Assembly (NCBI GenBank): GCA_964581385.1
Contig: CAZOOK010000023.1
Span: forward strand, 37,539 to 101,538
Length of the DNA: 64,000 bases
Source of the DNA: CAZOOK01 sp964581385
GTDB taxonomy: Bacteria > Pseudomonadota > Gammaproteobacteria > Nevskiales > Nevskiaceae
Direction of reading: 5' to 3'
The stretch's first letter is position 1; each line of letters opens with the position of its first letter. The notes beneath the pieces were generated by a model. That model was not told where the DNA came from and made no database searches. It saw only the letters and a list, made by a program, of their open reading frames with translations. The position numbers and the translations under genes were made by a program. Below are positions 18,118-26,417 of this stretch, piece by piece.

Positions 18118-18696
18118 TCAGGGGCAGCCGTCCGCCGAGTTGGACATGCTCCGCGAACTGTCGCACATGCGTATCTGTCCTCCTGGTTCGACGGTCACGC
18201 CCAGATAACGGGTCGCCGTACTCTTGAAATCTGCATAAGGATTCGTGAATTTATAGACTTGCCGCGTGGCGACACTCGTACGTCCCAGCGCACTGAAATC
18301 GAGCGTCGCAGGTCCGGTAATGGCAACGTTAGGACCAATGTCGCCAAACGTCCCACCTCTCAGATAAGCGGGATTTTCATCGGTAAAAAGAGTGTTGGTC
18401 TGGATAAACCAGTATTTGCCATTGGCAACGCAGTTGGAATTTGGAGCTGCCGCCACCAAGCTTGCGGACGGCGTTGAATTGGTCAGGCACAATGTCGTCG
18501 AGCGGCTTTGCTGGGTCGCGGTCGACTGTGCAAGCCGCAGAGCATTTTCGATTGTTTCGGCTACTGCATGCGTCTGCCGGTTGTTAATTGCGGTGCGAAA
18601 CGATGGAACCGAAAATGAAACCAGCAAGGCAACAATCGATACCGTGACGAGCAGTTCGATCATCGTAAAACCCTGCGATGACGAAGGTACATTCAT
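18118..18696 (-). CDS. fimT: FimT/GspH-type pseudopilin
   Basis: A 192-residue type IV pilin-like protein with prepilin site SSSQG followed by FTMIELLVTVSIVALLVSFSVPSF. A GspH/FimT domain follows (ETIENALRLAQSTATQQSRSTTLC, then a C-terminal part with GGQIRMCD). This places it in the FimT/FimU subgroup of minor pilins. ATG at 18696 overlaps the pilE stop (ATGA). An upstream in-frame ATG at 18729 would begin inside pilE. Confidence 0.85.
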   Translation of the reverse strand: MNVPSSSQGFTMIELLVTVSIVALLVSFSVPSFRTAINNRQTHAVAETIENALRLAQSTATQQSRSTTLCLTNSTPSASLVAAAPNSNCVANGKYWFIQTNTLFTDENPAYLRGGTFGDIGPNVAITGPATLDFSALGRTSVATRQVYKFTNPYADFKSTATRYLGVTVEPGGQIRMCDSSRSMSNSADGCP

Positions 18697-19142
18697 CAGC
18701 AAGTCTGCCCTTTCTTGATGACCCAACAACTCTGCGGCGTGCTACCCCAGCCTGAAGGGAGACCAGTTGTGCTTTGCACACCCGCCTGATTGACGGTATA
18801 GACGAAGCTCGCAACCTGACCCGAACCGGTCGCCGTAATCGTATAAGTCGTCGTCGACGGTGCTGCCGGACTGGTGCAGGCGATATGGAACGTCGCTCCG
18901 GTCGGGCCTACGGTACTGGATGTGCAGGGATAAGTAGACCCGCTACCGCTATATGTGCGGTTGTCCTGATAGTACTGCTCCATCAGTACGCGCTGAGCCG
19001 CAAGCGTATTGGTCGCATTGACCAGATAGCCGCGCTTCACGCTGTTTCGATATGAAGGAATCGCGATCCCGGCCAGAATCGACAGGATCAGCAGTGAGAT
19101 CATCAGATCGATCATGGTAAATCCGCCAAGTGTTTTCTTCAT
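18696..19142 (-). CDS. pilE: Type IV pilin PilE with Asp at mature position 5
   Basis: A 148-residue pilin. The leader MKKTLGG is cleaved to give FTMIDLMISLLILSILAGIAIPSY. The usual Glu at +5 is Asp here (codon GAT), a conservative change at the residue that neutralises the N-terminus of the neighbouring subunit during assembly. The globular part resembles the PilE minor pilins (RVLMEQYYQDNRTY) and ends with a cysteine pair (CWVIKKGQTC) for the D-loop disulfide. It leads the operon here. The 290 bases upstream of it hold no other gene and should contain the operon promoter. Confidence 0.87.
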   Translation of the reverse strand: MKKTLGGFTMIDLMISLLILSILAGIAIPSYRNSVKRGYLVNATNTLAAQRVLMEQYYQDNRTYSGSGSTYPCTSSTVGPTGATFHIACTSPAAPSTTTYTITATGSGQVASFVYTVNQAGVQSTTGLPSGWGSTPQSCWVIKKGQTC

Positions 19143-19432
19143 ACCTCACCGTCGTCCAACCGCGTTGACTGTGGAAAACCTTCCTCGCACGACCCCTGCA
19201 CGACCTTATGAAAGCCTTGGGGATATATTTCACCCCATCTTTTAATCCGCCTTCAATAATTCCCCTAGCGGCGCCAGCCTTTATATGTGAACTCGACGGA
19301 CGGTCGCTTCCCGGGGAGTGAACGGAAAACCGGGCCTGGGCGCGACGGCGGTAGGGAAGCATGAGGACTCGAAGCGGCTCACCCTGCGCACCCCCGCGCC
19401 TTTCAGCGCAGTTTTTCCATAGACAAAATGTA

Positions 19433-20209
19433 TCAGATGTTTTCGCTATCGTGCGCTGCCGGAACGGATTTATTGCGAACCAGCCAGCTCGCCCACAGGA
19501 TGCCGACTTCATAAAGTGCATAAGTCGACAGCGCCAGGGATACCTGCGAGATGACATCCGGCGGCGTCAGGATCGCAGCGACGAAGAACACGCCCACGAG
19601 CACATAGTCGCGATGCGAGCGCAGCTGTTGCGGAGTCAGGAAGCCGGTCCAGCACAGCAGCACGATGGCTACCGGCGTTTCGAAGGCCAGACCGAACGCG
19701 ACAAACAATTTAAGAACGAAATCAAGGTACTTGCTGATATCGGTCATCATCGACACGCCTTCCGGCGTAACGCTCAGAAGGAACTGAAAGATGCGCGGCA
19801 GGATGATGAAATAGGCGAACGATACGCCGCCGTAGAACAGCAATGTGCTCGACATGAGCAGCGGAACAACCAGCCGCCGTTCGTTGCGGTACAAGCCCGG
19901 CGCGATGAAAGCCCAAAGCTGATAAAGCACCCATGGCAGAGCCAGCGCGAAAGCCAGCAGACCGGCCAGCTTGAACGGTACGAAGAACGGCGAAGCAACC
20001 TCAGTGGCGATCATCGCGCTACCGGGCGGCAGCAGGCGCAGCAACGGCTTGGCGAGAAAGTGGTAGATCTTCTGGGCGTAAAACGCCAGCGGCAGGAAAA
20101 TCAGCAGTACACCAGTCATCGCGCTCAGCAAGCGCTGCCGCAATTCGATCAGGTGTGCGAGCAGCGGCTGTTCGCCACCGCCCGCAGGAAAGTTATCGCC
20201 CATGCTCAC
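19433..20209 (-). CDS. tatC: Twin-arginine translocase subunit TatC
   Basis: A 258-residue polytopic membrane protein that forms the receptor for twin-arginine signal peptides. The N-terminus LLAHLIELRQRLLSAM is the classic TatC opening. Six hydrophobic segments follow, with SPFFVPFKLAGL and FGLAFETPVAIVLL as conserved blocks. It overlaps the end of tatB by 17 bases, so the genes are coupled. Confidence 0.95.
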   Translation of the reverse strand: MSMGDNFPAGGGEQPLLAHLIELRQRLLSAMTGVLLIFLPLAFYAQKIYHFLAKPLLRLLPPGSAMIATEVASPFFVPFKLAGLLAFALALPWVLYQLWAFIAPGLYRNERRLVVPLLMSSTLLFYGGVSFAYFIILPRIFQFLLSVTPEGVSMMTDISKYLDFVLKLFVAFGLAFETPVAIVLLCWTGFLTPQQLRSHRDYVLVGVFFVAAILTPPDVISQVSLALSTYALYEVGILWASWLVRNKSVPAAHDSENI

Positions 20210-20504
20210 CGGGTGCGTCGGATGGGTTCGGCAGAGCCTTGGTATCGTTGACGATTGTGCGCGCAGCGGTTTCGGTGTGGCTGGCCTGTTCCTTCAGCAC
20301 ACGCTGGGCATCATCCAGCTGCTGCTTGAGTTCCGAGACCTGAGTCTCGCGTTCCAGTTCGGCTGTGAAGTTGCGCATATAGGTGCGCGCCTTGCCGGTC
20401 CAGCGGCCGAGCGCCCGCGCGACACCCGGCAGCCGCTCCGGCCCAAGCACGACCAGTGCTACCAGAAAACAAACCGCCAGCTCCGAGAAGCTGATATCGA
20501 GCAT
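20193..20504 (-). CDS. tatB: Twin-arginine translocase subunit TatB
   Basis: A 103-residue protein with a short N-terminal membrane helix (MLDISFSELAVCFLVALVVL), the GPERLPG hinge and an amphipathic helix (ARALGRWTGKARTYM), then a coiled-coil-like charged tail. It works with TatC in substrate binding. It lies between tatA and tatC, 27 bases after tatA. Confidence 0.93.
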   Translation of the reverse strand: MLDISFSELAVCFLVALVVLGPERLPGVARALGRWTGKARTYMRNFTAELERETQVSELKQQLDDAQRVLKEQASHTETAARTIVNDTKALPNPSDAPGEHGR

Positions 20505-20531
20505 GCGTGCGCCCGGTCGTGAAAGTGAGGA

Positions 20532-20771
20532 TCAGACCTTGTCGCGCTGATTCGCCGCTGCCGGGGACGAACCGGCTGGCGGATGCCCATCGGCGCCGAT
20601 TTCACCCGGGTTTTTCTTCGTCCCTTCGGTCTCGCCTTCGTGCATCGCCTGCTTGAAGTTCTTCACCGCCGCGCCAAGATCGCCACCGGCGCCGCGCAGC
20701 CGCTTAGTGCCGAATACAAGTACCGCAATCAACAGAAAAATCAGCCAATGCCAGATACTTAGAGAACCCAT
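20532..20771 (-). CDS. tatA: Twin-arginine translocase subunit TatA
   Basis: A 79-residue protein with a membrane helix (LSIWHWLIFLLIAVLVFG), the TKRLRGAGGDLG hinge and amphipathic helix, then a polar C-terminus. It polymerises to form the transport path for folded proteins. The gene follows hisE by 87 bases on the same strand, an arrangement common in Gammaproteobacteria. Confidence 0.94.
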   Translation of the reverse strand: MGSLSIWHWLIFLLIAVLVFGTKRLRGAGGDLGAAVKNFKQAMHEGETEGTKKNPGEIGADGHPPAGSSPAAANQRDKV

Positions 20772-20858
20772 CGCAATTCACCTCGAACAAATCCGGTTCT
20801 GGACGATCACTATATCAACGCAGGATGCCCTGCGAATGACCGGGACGGTATACGGTGC

Positions 20859-21200
20859 TTACCGGTCTGGCGCGGAGGGCTGCCCGCGCGAAGCTTTTTC
20901 CTCAAGTCCGGAGCGGCCTTGCCGCCGCGCGAGTTCGGCGGTCAGTGCCGACAACGGAACACCGCGCGCCACCATCATTACGAGCGTGTGAAACCACAGA
21001 TCCGCGACTTCGTGCACGAGTGCCGCGTCGTCCGGATTCTTCGCGGCAATCAGGGTTTCCGCCGCTTCTTCGCCGACTTTTTTGAGAATGCCGTCGATGC
21101 CTTTCGCATATAGGGTGGCCACGTATGACTGCGCCGGATCTGCGGCCTTTCGGCTTTCGAGAACGGCGTAAAGCGCGCCGATCACATCAGTTGAATTCAT
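20859..21200 (-). CDS. hisE: Phosphoribosyl-ATP pyrophosphatase
   Basis: A 113-residue enzyme of the MazG-like fold that hydrolyses phosphoribosyl-ATP to phosphoribosyl-AMP in histidine synthesis. The metal-binding block GIDGILKKVGEEAAETLIAAK and the second block HEVADLWFHTLVMM are intact. ATG at 21200 gives MNSTDVIGALYAVLE; the open frame upstream shows no resemblance. It is a stand-alone HisE, not fused to HisI, and no hisI was found in the window. Confidence 0.94.
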   Translation of the reverse strand: MNSTDVIGALYAVLESRKAADPAQSYVATLYAKGIDGILKKVGEEAAETLIAAKNPDDAALVHEVADLWFHTLVMMVARGVPLSALTAELARRQGRSGLEEKASRGQPSAPDR

Positions 21201-21426
21201 CGGGATTCCGCGAAACAGAAAACGTGCGCGAGGATACCGGACTTGTGCCGTGCCGTCGCTCGCCCTTGCATTGCGGTGCTTATCCGGACCGGGCAAGATT
21301 TATCGGACAAAGCGATGGATTGCTCGCAGCAAATCATGGATCGCGCTTTGGCGTGTTCGAGAATCGGCCCTGCGCGGCGAAACAGACTTACCACTGCAGT
21401 AACGTCGGATAGGCCATTCAGGAACA

Positions 21427-22566
21427 GTGAAAATCGGGCATTACAACTCGAAAATGTGGATGCTGGGCGGAATCGTCTCGTATGTCACACGCATCTGCGC
21501 CGCCCAGCGTGACGCCGGGAACGAAGTCATTTTGTTCGACAATTGCCCGGCCGCACCTGGCGGCGTTGCCAATCCGGCCATCCGGAAGGTCGATTCGGCC
21601 ATCGACCTGTTCGCCAAAGCACAATCGCTCAGCATCGACATTCTTCACCTGCACACTCGTGTCGCCTCATCACCTCCGCCGGGCCTGAAGGCGGTGCGCA
21701 CGATTCACTTCCATGAGCCTTATTGTCCGAGCGGCACGCAATTCCTGTTTCGCCACGAAATAGCCTGTCAGCACACCTACGGCTTTGCCGCCTGCGTGAA
21801 AGGCTATCTATATGACCGTTGCGGCAGCCTGCGGCCGCTGAACCTGGTCGAATCAGTTACCCGCTACCGCAACGAGCGACGCACCTTGCCGGGTATTCGT
21901 GCATTCGCGGTCAGCAACTTCATGAAACAGCGCCTGATCGATGCCGGTTATGCGGCGCGGGATATCGTCATGCTGCGGCCAACCGCCTGCGAATGCCCGG
22001 ATTATCAGCTCGCGCCAGCGGCGGAGACACCTCGCTTTGTTTTCCTCGGTCGCCTCATTCCGGAAAAAGGGCTGGGCTGGTTGCTGCGCTCGCTCGCTCG
22101 CGTCGACGCGCCATGCCATCTCGATATTGCCGGCGATGGGCATGTGCGGCAGAAGATGCAACGGCTCGCGACCGATCTTGGCATTGCCGATCGGGTCACT
22201 TTTCACGGCTGGATCGGGGACAGCGAAGTGCGGTTGCTGCTCAGCAAAGCCACGGCCCTGATCTATCCCTCGATATGGCAGGAACCATCAGGAGTGGCGG
22301 TATTCGAAGCCATGGCGCAGGGCCGTACGGTCATTGTCAGCAAGGTTGGTGGCGCTGCTGAGCCGATCGATCATGGCAGTGATGGTCTCTGCGTCGATTC
22401 CGGTGACGAAGAGCAGCTTGCGCAGGCGATACAGGTGCTGGCAACCGATGCGGAGTTCGCCCGACGGTTGGGACGCGCGGCCTGGGAGAAAGCGAAGCGT
22501 TCACTCAACCTTCAACTGCACATCGGGGAGCTCGAGTCGCAGTACCGGGAAATCATCGGTAGGTGA
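21427..22566 (+). CDS. Glycosyltransferase family 4 protein
   Basis: A 379-residue GT-B fold enzyme. The N-terminal domain has GGIVSYVTRICAAQRDAGNEV and ILHLHTR. The C-terminal nucleotide-sugar domain has FVFLGRLIPEKGLGWLLRSL, LDIAGDG, VTFHGWI, then YPSIWQEPSGVAVFEAMAQG with the E-x7-E pair of retaining GT4 enzymes, and VSKVGGAAEPI. The cysteine-rich stretch around residues 98-140 (YCPSG, ACQHTYGFAACVKGYLYDRC) resembles a feature of some cell-surface polysaccharide transferases. The start is GTG at 21427. It runs against the flanking his genes on both sides, so it is not part of their operon. The acceptor is unknown. Confidence 0.87.
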   Translation: MKIGHYNSKMWMLGGIVSYVTRICAAQRDAGNEVILFDNCPAAPGGVANPAIRKVDSAIDLFAKAQSLSIDILHLHTRVASSPPPGLKAVRTIHFHEPYCPSGTQFLFRHEIACQHTYGFAACVKGYLYDRCGSLRPLNLVESVTRYRNERRTLPGIRAFAVSNFMKQRLIDAGYAARDIVMLRPTACECPDYQLAPAAETPRFVFLGRLIPEKGLGWLLRSLARVDAPCHLDIAGDGHVRQKMQRLATDLGIADRVTFHGWIGDSEVRLLLSKATALIYPSIWQEPSGVAVFEAMAQGRTVIVSKVGGAAEPIDHGSDGLCVDSGDEEQLAQAIQVLATDAEFARRLGRAAWEKAKRSLNLQLHIGELESQYREIIGR

Positions 22567-22587
22567 AGATTTGCCTACCAGATATCT

Positions 22588-23358
22588 CTAAAGCCTGACG
22601 CAAATTCCCTTACTTGCCAGATACCGTTTGGTTTCCGCGATCGAGTAGGTGCCTTGGTGAAAGATGCTGGCTGCCAGGACCGCATCGGCGCTGCCGTCGT
22701 GGAATCCTTCATAGAGATGTTCCAGCGTGCCGACGCCGCCGGAGGCGATGATCGGCACCGTCACTGCTTCGGCGATGGTGTGCAGCAGTTCATTGTCGTA
22801 ACCGGCCTTGGTGCCGTCACGATCCATGCTCGTCACGAGCAACTCGCCAGCGCCTTTTTTGACCATTTTGATCGCCCACTCGACGGCATCGATGCCGGTC
22901 GGCCGGCGGCCGCCATGGGTGAACACTTCCCAGCGCGGCGCTTCCTTTTTCTTGTTGACGCGCTTGGCGTCGATGGCGACGACGATGCACTGTACGCCAT
23001 AGCGATCGCCGGCTTCGGTGACGAAGTCGGGGCTCTGCACGGCGGCGGTGTTGATCGACACTTTGTCGGCGCCGGCCGACAGCAACGAGCGCACATCGGC
23101 GCAGCTACGCACGCCGCCGCCGACGGTCAGCGGGATGTAAACCTCGCGTGCGACCGCTTCCACCGTCTTGAACAGGATCGGCCGCGCGTCGGAGCTGGCG
23201 GTGATGTCGAGAAACACCAGCTCATCCGCGCCCTGCTGATCGTAGCGGCGCGCAACCTCGACCGGATCACCCGCATCCCGTAATTCTTCGAAGCGCACGC
23301 CTTTGACGACGCGGCCAGCATCGATGTCGAGACAGGGAATGACACGCTTGGCGAGCAT
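22588..23358 (-). CDS. hisF: Imidazole glycerol phosphate synthase, cyclase subunit
   Basis: A 256-residue TIM barrel that, with HisH, makes imidazole glycerol phosphate and AICAR. Catalytic Asp residues lie in CLDIDAGRVVKG (residue 11 region) and VVAIDAKR (near 130). Phosphate loops are GGGVRSC and IASGGVGTLEH. ATG at 23358 (MLAKRVIPCLDID) is canonical. The frame continues 16 codons upstream only because the repeat there lacks stops. No Shine-Dalgarno sequence is visible on the coding strand before this ATG. Confidence 0.96.
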   Translation of the reverse strand: MLAKRVIPCLDIDAGRVVKGVRFEELRDAGDPVEVARRYDQQGADELVFLDITASSDARPILFKTVEAVAREVYIPLTVGGGVRSCADVRSLLSAGADKVSINTAAVQSPDFVTEAGDRYGVQCIVVAIDAKRVNKKKEAPRWEVFTHGGRRPTGIDAVEWAIKMVKKGAGELLVTSMDRDGTKAGYDNELLHTIAEAVTVPIIASGGVGTLEHLYEGFHDGSADAVLAASIFHQGTYSIAETKRYLASKGICVRL

Positions 23359-23359
23359 T

Positions 23360-23521
23360 GTTAGGTGAGGAGTGAGGGGTGAGAGGTGAGGAGAAACGGC
23401 AGGCAAGAATCCAGCGGCACAAGCGGCACAAGCTTTGAGAGCCGCGGTCCTCCAAAGCCTCTCGCAAAGACTTTCGGAGCATATCGCTTTTCCACCTTAC
23501 TCCTCACCCTTTACTCCTAAC
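23360..23521. repeat. Opposed heptamer repeat blocks between hisA and hisF
   Basis: Positions 23365-23392 hold four units GTGAGGA, GTGAGGG, GTGAGAG, GTGAGGA, ending 6 bases from the hisF start codon. Positions 23494-23521 hold four units in the opposite sense (ACCTTAC, TCCTCAC, CCTTTAC, TCCTAAC), ending one base from the hisA stop codon. A spacer of about 101 bases separates them. The gap thus consists of an inverted pair of degenerate 7-bp tandems, as in the ATP-grasp/alpha-E junction. Confidence 0.75.
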
Positions 23522-23522
23522 T

Positions 23523-24248
23523 TCAAGACACCGCTTTCAGGCAATCAACCAGTTTGAGCCCGCCTTCGTATAGCGCGCGGCCGATGACGCAGCCGATCAC
23601 GCCATCGCCTTCCAATTCGCGCAGCTTGCGCAGATCGTCAACGCTGGAAACGCCGCCTGAGGCAATGATCGGGGTGGTGATCGCCTGTGCCATCTCGCGG
23701 GTGGAATCGGAATTGAAACCGCTCATCATGCCGTCGCGACCGATGTCGGTATAGATGATCGCTTCGACGCCGTCGCGCTCGCAGTGCTGGGCCATTTCGA
23801 TGGCGCCGAAATGCGAAAGCTTGGCCCAGCCGTCGACGGCGACACGCCCGTCCTTGGCGTCGATGGCGACGAGAACATGGCGCGGATATTCGATGCAAAG
23901 GTCGCGCACGAAGTGCGGCGTGTTGACCGCCTTGGTGCCGATAATCACGAAGCTGACGCCGACATCCAGCAGTTGCTGGACCGTGTCTTCGTCGCGGATG
24001 CCGCCGCCGACCTGCACCGGAATGTCACCGGCCGCAGCGACGATCTTTTCGACCGTCTTCAGGTTGACCGGCGCGCCTTTCACCGCGCCATCGAGATCGA
24101 CGACGTGGAGACGTTGCGCGCCGTCGCCTACGAAACGACGGGCGACTTCCGCGGGTTCGTTGGAAAACACGGTCACGTCATTCATACGGCCTTGGCGGAG
24201 ACGCACGCACTGGCCGTTTTTGAGGTCGATAGCTGGGATCAGCAGCAT
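23523..24248 (-). CDS. hisA: ProFAR isomerase HisA
   Basis: A 241-residue TIM barrel that opens the ribose ring of ProFAR to PRFAR. The opening LLIPAIDLKNGQCVRLRQG carries the first catalytic Asp; the second is in TDIGRDGMMSGFN. Phosphate loops QVGGGIRD and IASGGVSSVDDL are present. It is encoded after hisH and before hisF. Confidence 0.96.
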   Translation of the reverse strand: MLLIPAIDLKNGQCVRLRQGRMNDVTVFSNEPAEVARRFVGDGAQRLHVVDLDGAVKGAPVNLKTVEKIVAAAGDIPVQVGGGIRDEDTVQQLLDVGVSFVIIGTKAVNTPHFVRDLCIEYPRHVLVAIDAKDGRVAVDGWAKLSHFGAIEMAQHCERDGVEAIIYTDIGRDGMMSGFNSDSTREMAQAITTPIIASGGVSSVDDLRKLRELEGDGVIGCVIGRALYEGGLKLVDCLKAVS

Positions 24249-24389
24249 GTGGGGGCCGGCATGGGGAGAAACGTCAGTCGGCGACTGGAATCTGATGTGT
24301 TATGGAGAGTAGAACTTGTTCCCTAGCCACCACTCTGCCCAAATCGGCGCGACGTGGCAAGCACCGGCTGCCGGCCGACGAACGGAGGC

Positions 24390-25037
24390 TCAGTCGGCAC
24401 GTCCGTCCCACACCGCGAAATTCGCCAGCAGCCGCATCCCTGCATCGTGGCTCTTTTCCGGGTGGAACTGGAATCCGACGATGTTGTTGCGCGCGACGGC
24501 GGCGGCAAAGCTTTCGCCGTAGTTGGCTTCGCCGAGCGTGTGCTCCGGGCTTTTCGGCGCTGCGTAATAGCTGTGCACGAAGTAAAACCAGCTGGCATCG
24601 GGAACGCCCGCGTACACGGGGTGCGGACGTTTCCAGCGCACCTGGTTCCAGCCCATATGCGGGACCTTGAGGCGTTCGGCGGCGCCGCTTTGCGGATCGG
24701 GGAAGCGCACGACGCGGCCGGGAATCAGTCCCAGCGCCGGTACGCCACCGTTTTCTTCGCTGAAGTCGAGCAGCACCTGCATGCCGAGGCAAACGCCGAG
24801 CAAGGGTACTTCGCGCGCCGCCTCGACGATCATCTGATCGAGTTCGAGCCGGTGCAATTCGCCCATGCATGCGCGCGCGCCGCCGACGCCCGGCAGCACC
24901 AGCCGGTCGCATTTGCGCAGCTTTTCGGGGTCGTAACTGACTTCGATGCGCTGGTGGTCTGCCACTCTTTCCAGCGCTTTCGCTAGCGAGTGCAGATTGC
25001 CCATGCCGTAATCGATGACGCCTATCGTCGCCGCCAT
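24390..25037 (-). CDS. hisH: Imidazole glycerol phosphate synthase, glutaminase subunit
   Basis: A 215-residue class I glutamine amidotransferase that feeds ammonia to HisF. The nucleophile cysteine is in LLGVCLGMQ, the catalytic histidine and glutamate in QFHPEKS, with LPGVGGA and MGWNQV as further family blocks. ATG at 25037 (MAATIGVIDYGMGNLHS) is used; 21 codons of open frame upstream do not resemble the family. About 140 bases lie between its stop codon and the hisA start. Confidence 0.95.
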   Translation of the reverse strand: MAATIGVIDYGMGNLHSLAKALERVADHQRIEVSYDPEKLRKCDRLVLPGVGGARACMGELHRLELDQMIVEAAREVPLLGVCLGMQVLLDFSEENGGVPALGLIPGRVVRFPDPQSGAAERLKVPHMGWNQVRWKRPHPVYAGVPDASWFYFVHSYYAAPKSPEHTLGEANYGESFAAAVARNNIVGFQFHPEKSHDAGMRLLANFAVWDGRAD

Positions 25038-25059
25038 GAAAGGTCTTGACCTGAGTACC

Positions 25060-25653
25060 TTAAAGAGAACCTTTCGTCGACGGCAGCACATCCTGTGCAC
25101 GGGGATCCAGCTCGACCGCGGCGCGGAGCGCGCGGCCGAACGCCTTGAATACGGTTTCGGCGATGTGGTGCGCGTTACGGCCGCGCAGTGAGTCGATGTG
25201 CATGGTCAGCTTCGCGTGGTTCACGAAGCCTTGGAAGAATTCGCGGAACAGATCCACGTCGAAATCGGCGATGCGCGCACGCGGAAACTCGACGAACCAT
25301 TCGAGACCGGGGCGGCCGGAGCAGTCCACGACGACGCGCGACAGTGCCTCGTCGAGCGGTACATAGGCATGTCCGTAGCGGCGGATACCCTGCTTGCTGG
25401 CGAGCGCCTGGTCGAAAGCCTGCCCGAGCGTGATGCCGATGTCCTCGACGGTGTGATGCGCGTCGATCTCAAGATCCCCGTTGGCTTCCACGACCAGATC
25501 GATCAGTCCGTGCCGCGCAACTTGGTCGAGCATGTGATCGAGAAACGGCAGCCCGCTGGCCAGCCGTGCATTGCCGGTGCCATCGAGATCAATCTCGACA
25601 CTGATTTTCGTCTCGCGGGTAGCGCGGACGATTCGGGCTCGACGGGAATTCAT
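25060..25653 (-). CDS. hisB: Imidazoleglycerol-phosphate dehydratase
   Basis: A 197-residue single-function dehydratase, without the phosphatase domain found in the enterobacterial fusion. Metal-binding motifs are FLDHMLDQVARHG and DAHHTVEDIGITLG near the N-terminus, and the second pair is HAKLTMHIDSLRGRNAHHIAE. It makes imidazole acetol phosphate. ATG at 25653 (MNSRRARIVRATRETKI) is preferred over one five codons upstream. It leads the hisB-hisH-hisA-hisF block. Confidence 0.95.
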   Translation of the reverse strand: MNSRRARIVRATRETKISVEIDLDGTGNARLASGLPFLDHMLDQVARHGLIDLVVEANGDLEIDAHHTVEDIGITLGQAFDQALASKQGIRRYGHAYVPLDEALSRVVVDCSGRPGLEWFVEFPRARIADFDVDLFREFFQGFVNHAKLTMHIDSLRGRNAHHIAETVFKAFGRALRAAVELDPRAQDVLPSTKGSL

Positions 25654-25705
25654 TGGGAGATTTAGCAATTGCCGCGTCGCAGCATACCGCGGAAGGCACG
25701 GAATT

Positions 25706-26002
25706 TCATCTTTGCGGCAGCCGCGCGCTCAGCTCGATCTGCGTAAGTCCCTTTATCGCAACGCGTTTACGGGCGCGGCCATGGCCTGCAACCACTTCGA
25801 TACATGACACCGGAACATCCAGAGCCGCGGCCAGCAGCGAGGCCACCGCGGCATTGGCGCGTCCGCGTTCCGGGGCGGCGGTGACCGCCACCTTCAGCGC
25901 TTCGCCATACCAGCCGAGTACCGCGTCGCGCGAAGATTTCGGACTGACCTTCAGGTCCAGATACCGAATTTCGGGATCGTGATCCCGATCCGTGTCGGTC
26001 AT
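25706..26002 (-). CDS. DUF167 (YggU-like) family protein
   Basis: A 98-residue protein with the DUF167 signature: LDLKVSPKSSRDAVLGWYGEALK, then APERGRANAAVASLLAAALDVP and a C-terminal VVAGHGRARKRVAIKG. The function of the family is not known. The start codon overlaps the stop of the small membrane protein gene upstream (ATGA), so the two are coupled. Confidence 0.85.
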   Translation of the reverse strand: MTDTDRDHDPEIRYLDLKVSPKSSRDAVLGWYGEALKVAVTAAPERGRANAAVASLLAAALDVPVSCIEVVAGHGRARKRVAIKGLTQIELSARLPQR

Positions 26003-26337
26003 GCCATCAATCCGCCGATGATCGCGCCGAGCAGACGCATTCCCGAATCGATAAATGCCAGCATTAAACCGCCGAAGCCGGCCAGCATTCCGACCACGAT
26101 GAATCCGCTGATCATCGTGCCCAGAGTGGCGAACAGTGCACCGACGAGAATCGACGATACGAGCCACGCCAGCAACGCGCGCCCGACGCCACCGGCGGCT
26201 TTACCGCCGACGAGGCCGCCGAGTAGACCACCGATGCCCGGCAGCCAGCACAGCAGAACCGGGATGACGATCATCCACAGCGCGCCCATCAGAATCGTGC
26301 CCTCACCACTTTTGGCCACAGCAACCTCTTCGTACAT
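25999..26337 (-). CDS. Small glycine-rich membrane protein
   Basis: A 112-residue, strongly hydrophobic protein with three likely membrane segments: GALWMIVIPVLLCWLPGIGG, LLAWLVSSILVGALFATLG and FIVVGMLAGFGGLMLAFI. Glycine-rich patches (GGLLGGLVGGKAAGG) separate them. I recognise no family. It is coupled to the DUF167 gene and diverges from the FKBP isomerase gene. Confidence 0.7.
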   Translation of the reverse strand: MYEEVAVAKSGEGTILMGALWMIVIPVLLCWLPGIGGLLGGLVGGKAAGGVGRALLAWLVSSILVGALFATLGTMISGFIVVGMLAGFGGLMLAFIDSGMRLLGAIIGGLMA

Positions 26338-26417
26338 TTGAATCTCCGGAGTTTACCAAGCGAGCGCGCCTACCCTATGGCAAACTGCGCGCTCCTTTGT
26401 TCCCTCGGTTCAGTGCC

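Noticed and set aside
23359..23406. N-terminal extension of HisF by 16 codons
   Set aside because: It translates the repeat block (SPLTPHL-like) and is absent from HisF proteins.
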